Assembly: GCA_037576215.1 (NCBI GenBank)
Contig: JBANDB010000013.1
Coordinates: 434,001-498,000, forward strand
Reading direction: 5' to 3'
Source of the DNA: Armillaria gallica
Taxonomy: Eukaryota; Basidiomycota; Agaricomycetes; Agaricales; Physalacriaceae
Length of the DNA: 64,000 bases
A program made the position numbers and the translations under genes. The notes below the pieces were generated by a model. It was not told where the DNA came from. It did not search any database and saw nothing but the letters and a program-made list of their open reading frames with translations. Position 1 is the stretch's first letter. Each line of letters opens with the position of its first letter. This document shows, piece by piece, positions 60,383-64,000 of the stretch.

Positions 60383-61378
60383 ATGGAGCACAACAACACT
60401 GTTATTCTCACTAGCACGCTGATGCCTAGTGCGTTCCTCCTCGCTCTTGCAATCATCCTTGCTATCAGGTTTCACAGAACCAGGGATGAGTTACCAGCAC
60501 CCCCTGCCCTCACCATCATTATCAACCAACAAATAAATCCAGTAAACCCCCAACCCAATGACATCCCGCTCCAGCCGCTTCATGCACCCATATCGTGACG
60601 AGCGACAGCAGTCGCAGACTTCTCTTCAGTTGACAGAGAGATGGAGGTCAGTATTCAGTCAGATACTGGGAACCTGCAGGAAGGAAGAAGGCCTCCCACC
60701 CCTCCCAGAAGGCACACGCCAATCATTGTCCTCTCTGCCACCAGCTCTACCAGCTCTACCCCATACGTCATTTGATCTCCCTCTCCCCTTTCAGAGGACA
60801 ACCTCACCGAGCGCTGTGTACGATATGAATTGGGTGCGAGCCACCCAAACAGCCTCATCACCCCAATCCCCAGTTGTGTCAATAGTAACGGAGACATCAG
60901 GGTTTCAACTAGAGCACCCATGCCCTTCGATCCTGATGACTTCTGGGCTCCTAGCACCATCTGGGACAACCTTACCATTCTCCTCAGTGCCTACTTCCCC
61001 GCTCGAGACCCTGCTCCTATTACAGAGACAAACAGCAACTACCCCAGCCAGGTTCACTGGGACCAGCCTGTCCAGAACTGAGAGCTCACACCTTTGCCAA
61101 CCATCGAGGAACCAGTCACCGGTCCCTCTTGTCCAGTCCGATCCGCCTGGCAAGAGATCAATAGGCAATACCTCTCCCCACCACTCAACCGCTTCGGGGA
61201 GTCACAACGGTTCAAAAGGTGGCCAAGCGAGTCAAGCAACTCAGATATGGCAACTGAGCTCCTCCCAGAGGCAGAGCATATCAATGGGATCCACGGACCA
61301 AGTCCCACGTCCTCAGTCCCGCAGATCCAACCCCTCCCTGAGACAACTCCCCAGGCCTCCACCGATGACTCTAACTGA
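60383..61378 (+). pseudogene. element C ORF0: membrane-anchor/Ser-Pro-rich overlapping ORF
   Basis: Starts ATG at 60383 (MEHNNTVIL), 40 nt after the LTR, with a hydrophobic segment SAFLLALAIILAI then RFHR. It runs 331 codons and overlaps the gag frame from 60558 onward. Conserved blocks shared with A and B: HTPIIVL, RVSTRAPMPFDPDDFW, DNLTILLSAYFPARDP, FKRWPSESS. It ends in TGA at 61376-61378, overlapping an in-gag ATG (61365) by 14 nt. Three in-frame TGAs (60596, 60773, 61079) are best explained as CG decay, because B or A has CGA, CAA or CGT at the same codons. No known domain was recognised; function unknown. Confidence 0.65.
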
Positions 61379-62864
61379 GGCAATTTATCTTTTTTCAGAC
61401 GTAAATATAGTCCAGCCCTCTGACATATTATTACATGCAACCTATCATGACTTATTTAATTTTTACGCTTATGAATTGTTAGCTATCCCAGAATGGAATA
61501 CCACTGATGCTGGAATTGACTACTATTACCTATCCTCCCTTAACATCTCCATCAACAGTATTCTACAAAGGGAAGCCAGCCAATTTGCCACTCTTCTCTA
61601 CAACGATGTCCACCCAGAAGCACCAATGAGGGTGCTTACTCCCTATCAGAAGATCATGATCGATCTATCCACAGATGATGAGATCCAGGCACTGATGCCG
61701 GATGAACCACCCATAGCCCCTCCCCATGCCCCAATCATAACACCTTTCTCCTATCACAGGGGACTGGCGCCACCAGGAACATATGGAGGACAAGGATATG
61801 CACCCTTCGCTGGAGCCACCCAACTGTTGGGAGGTAGCAGTCAACCATCAGGCCCACCACAACCACCTGCTCCTCCCATAACCTGGACATTACCACAACA
61901 CCCCTCTCTGCCTAAACCCCCAGATCCGCCTGCTCCCTGGGTACTAACCACAGGGAATATCCCCCCCTACGATGACTTCAAACCAAAAATCCTAAAAGAA
62001 GTTGACGATTTCACTGGGGATTCTAATGACATCTCCCGGTTCTTCCAAAAGTGCGAACTACACTTTGATTTGTTCAACTGCCACTTCCGGCACCACCCTC
62101 ACAAAGTCATCTTTTGTGTTTCCTGGCTTGGGGGAGATGCTCAGAAATGGTGGAAACTGGGAGCCAGAATCCTGGGAAAGAACAATCAGGGAGAACAGCA
62201 GTACCCCTCCTACAATGTCTTCCAAGAAACGATCAGATGAAGGTTCTGAAAGGATGTGGATGCACAGATAAAACATGCGCAGTGGGAGAAACTCTGACAA
62301 TCAACCTTCCAGGACAGCAACCAGTTCTTCCAGAAATTTGAAGAACTCACCTATGACGCCGGAGTACACAACAATGAGCAAGTCATGCTCACCCAGGTCA
62401 AGAAAGCCACCCAAGAAACGAGTAAAAACACAATATACTCGGCCAACAGAGAAGTCCCAACTGATTATGAAAGGTGGAAGGCTCGTTTACTCCACATGGA
62501 CTATAACTACCATCTCAAGTGGGCGGAAGGAACTATGGCAGGGCAAATTGACTCCAAGCCACAGGCACAGAAGACAACCATGCCCCAAAAGGGTGGTCAA
62601 ACATCAACATATACGCCGGAGAAGAAAATGGCAACAGGAACAACATACGGAGGAAGAGGAGCTCCGATGGACATCGACACAGCACGTGTGGTAGCAAAGT
62701 GTTTCCGATGCGGCAAGCTCAGACACTTCAAACGTGACTGCCCCGACCAGCCAAAGAGTAGAGAGGAAGCAATGTGGTGCCTCAATTACTATTGGGACAA
62801 GCACCCAATGGTCAAAGCACCAATGGCCATGATCGAGGAAGTAAAAGACAGCACCAAGGAGTAA
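60558..62864 (+). pseudogene. gag: element C gag, 769 codons
   Basis: The frame opens at MTSRSSRF (60558), an ATG conserved in position in A and B, and is uninterrupted to a TGA at 62238. The first 270 codons overlap ORF0. Then come MTLTEAIYLFSDVN (61365), helical capsid-like blocks (YHDLFNFYAYELL, DAGIDYYYLSSL), a proline-rich linker, NDISRFFQKCELHFDLF and AQKWWKLGARILG. After a few stops near 62238-62299 it continues to the CCHC knuckle CFRCGKLRHFKRDC (about 62699-62740) and TAA at 62862-62864. It is the best template of the family for gag. Whether translation starts at 60558 or 61365 cannot be decided from sequence. Confidence 0.88.
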
Positions 62865-63925
62865 ATGATTCAACTCACTCGGCGAAGGACTTAGTTTTAT
62901 CTGGTATGCATGTCATGCCCGCTAGTCAGACTCATATATCTGTAGTATCTACCACACATTTGAATATACCTGCGACTTTGCAATCAGACCAGAAACTAAG
63001 CAAGAATCAACCAACTGTACAGCATGCCGCGATAGTTAAACTACTGGCTAAATGTTCAGCAAGTAACCCATCACGGGAGAAAGCATCAAACGACAAGTCA
63101 CCTACCATAGTGACACCCATCATAACAGTTAGACCAGATGGGGCAGGGGACCAAACACTTAGTGTTCCCTCTGACAAGATGGCTCCACAGAGCTCCAGCC
63201 TTGCTGGAGGATTCGAGGGAATAGCTTTGGCGAAACCTCCTCTGGTAATGGAGATCACCATAAGGTTACCAAAGTCTAAATCCCTTATCCATCAAGGGGC
63301 TTTGGTGAAGACTGAGGACTTAACTGACCCCATGCAAAAGACCCCTACCAACAGGAATAAGAGGGCCCAAACAAGGCGAGAGACACCTAAGGTGTGTATG
63401 TATGAAATTCCCAATGATGAAGACAATACTAGTTTCTAAATGAACAAGAAAACTAATTTAATACCCTCTATAGAAAAAGCGGTGACCTCGCCAACGGTAG
63501 TTGAACCTGCACAGGTCGACGCGAAGGCTAAGGAGGCCCTGCACAAGTGGCTCAAACCATTCGGAGCCAAGTGGACTTTGCACGGCATAGTGGAAGCCAA
63601 GACGGAATCGGAAGCAAAGGCGATCTTAAAGAATTGGATTCATAAGATGCGTGTGGAAGAGGTCATTGATGAGATGATCGAGGGGATGTGAAAGGCAACA
63701 CAAATTAATGCTCTTTGGTGGCTGGAAGAACTGCAACAACCAAGATGGTACATCAGCAAACTAAGCAGAAAAGGGAAGGATCTAGCAGTCGACATCCAAA
63801 TCAAGACTCTAGAAAACTGAACCAAGATCTCCACCTCCACACTAGTAGACAGTGGATGCACCAGTAGTGCCATCAACTGAACGTTTGTGGAGCAACACAA
63901 CATCCCTACTCACGCCACGGTGATA
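62774..63925 (+). pseudogene. pol: element C pol, N-terminal part to protease
   Basis: Open in the -1 frame relative to gag, overlapping it by about 90 nt. It reads SQTHISVVSTTHLNIP, MAPQSSSLAGGFEG, a TAA at 63437 (from CAA, as B shows), then EKAVTSPTVVEP and the protease site LVDSGCTSSAIN near 63845-63880. Stops at 63689, 63818 and 63878 break it. It ends in unrelated sequence near 63925, so RT and integrase are absent here. Confidence 0.88.
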
Positions 63926-64000
63926 CGCTTGGTATCAGGCTACCCATAGATTTTGTGAATTTCTATCAAATAGCGCAGTCTACAAGTGGTACAGAGAGCT
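63921..64000. mobile_element. start of another insertion breaking element C
   Basis: From about 63921-63925 the sequence (TGATACGCTTGG...) no longer matches A or B. A TG start inside pol suggests the edge of another LTR-type element, but only 80 bp are visible, so it cannot be classified. Confidence 0.45.

Larger units (their letters stand above)
59963..63925 (+). mobile_element. Ty3/gypsy chromovirus-type element C, 5' part
   Basis: Plus-strand copy of the same family as B: full 5' LTR, primer site, ORF0, gag and the start of pol up to protease. It stops matching B and A near 63925 inside the protease region, where other sequence begins. It inserted next to the 5' end of the hAT gene. Gag has the longest open frame of the three copies (560 codons). 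Confidence 0.93.

Noticed and set aside
1..64000. CRISPR arrays, rRNA genes or bacterial operons
   Set aside because: Introns, LTR retrotransposons and codon patterns are eukaryotic; no regularly spaced repeats or rRNA motifs were seen.

Overview
The window looks like transposon-rich heterochromatin from a filamentous basidiomycete, probably an Agaricomycete. Evidence: short GT-AG introns of 47-54 nt, chromodomain Ty3/gypsy and Ty1/copia elements, hAT and CACTA-like DNA elements, and several protein families I recognise as expanded in Agaricomycetes. No intact host gene was found; almost every reading frame carries stops. Where related copies can be compared, the changes are mostly transitions at former CG sites (CG to TG or CA), as expected from long-term cytosine methylation.

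Layout. 1-5567: Ty3/gypsy element A (minus strand, cut by the window start). 5568-10779: decayed unique DNA with a transposase-like pseudogene. 10780-14767: a four-layer nest, in which a solo LTR (R4) holds a 1.7-kb LTR-like repeat (R2), which holds a second R2 in inverted orientation and a 265-bp MITE. 14768-22200: strongly decayed, CG-poor DNA. 22221-22870: a Tc1-type transposase fragment fused to a chromovirus integrase end. 23142-26533: a spliced coiled-coil/Cys-rich gene, broken by a 1.65-kb repeat (R1). 26640-27960: R4 LTR and another minus-strand pseudogene. 28275-37449: element B, a nearly full-length Ty3/gypsy copy with R1 inserted in it. 37450-44500: decayed DNA with a second 265-bp MITE, R4 and R2 copies. 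44884-47725: a long pseudogene of an Agaricomycete multicopy family. 48249-54495: an R1 copy split by a nearly complete Ty1/copia element (49224-54236). 56092-59962: a hAT transposase gene carrying a 1026-bp non-autonomous hAT insertion. 59963-63925: element C, the 5' part of a third Ty3/gypsy copy, broken by another insertion at the window end.

The most interesting system is the A/B/C Ty3/gypsy family. All three copies show (1) LTR sequence just downstream of a TATA box that is perfectly complementary to the primer binding site, with two compensatory changes between subfamilies, which points to self-primed reverse transcription; (2) an extra reading frame, here called ORF0, that starts with a hydrophobic segment and runs about 0.8 kb out of frame over the 5' part of gag, both frames being conserved; and (3) pol in the -1 frame relative to gag. 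A second notable signal is that R1 and R2 appear to insert at 4-bp targets with a central CG.

All family names come from reading translations by eye; no database search was possible.
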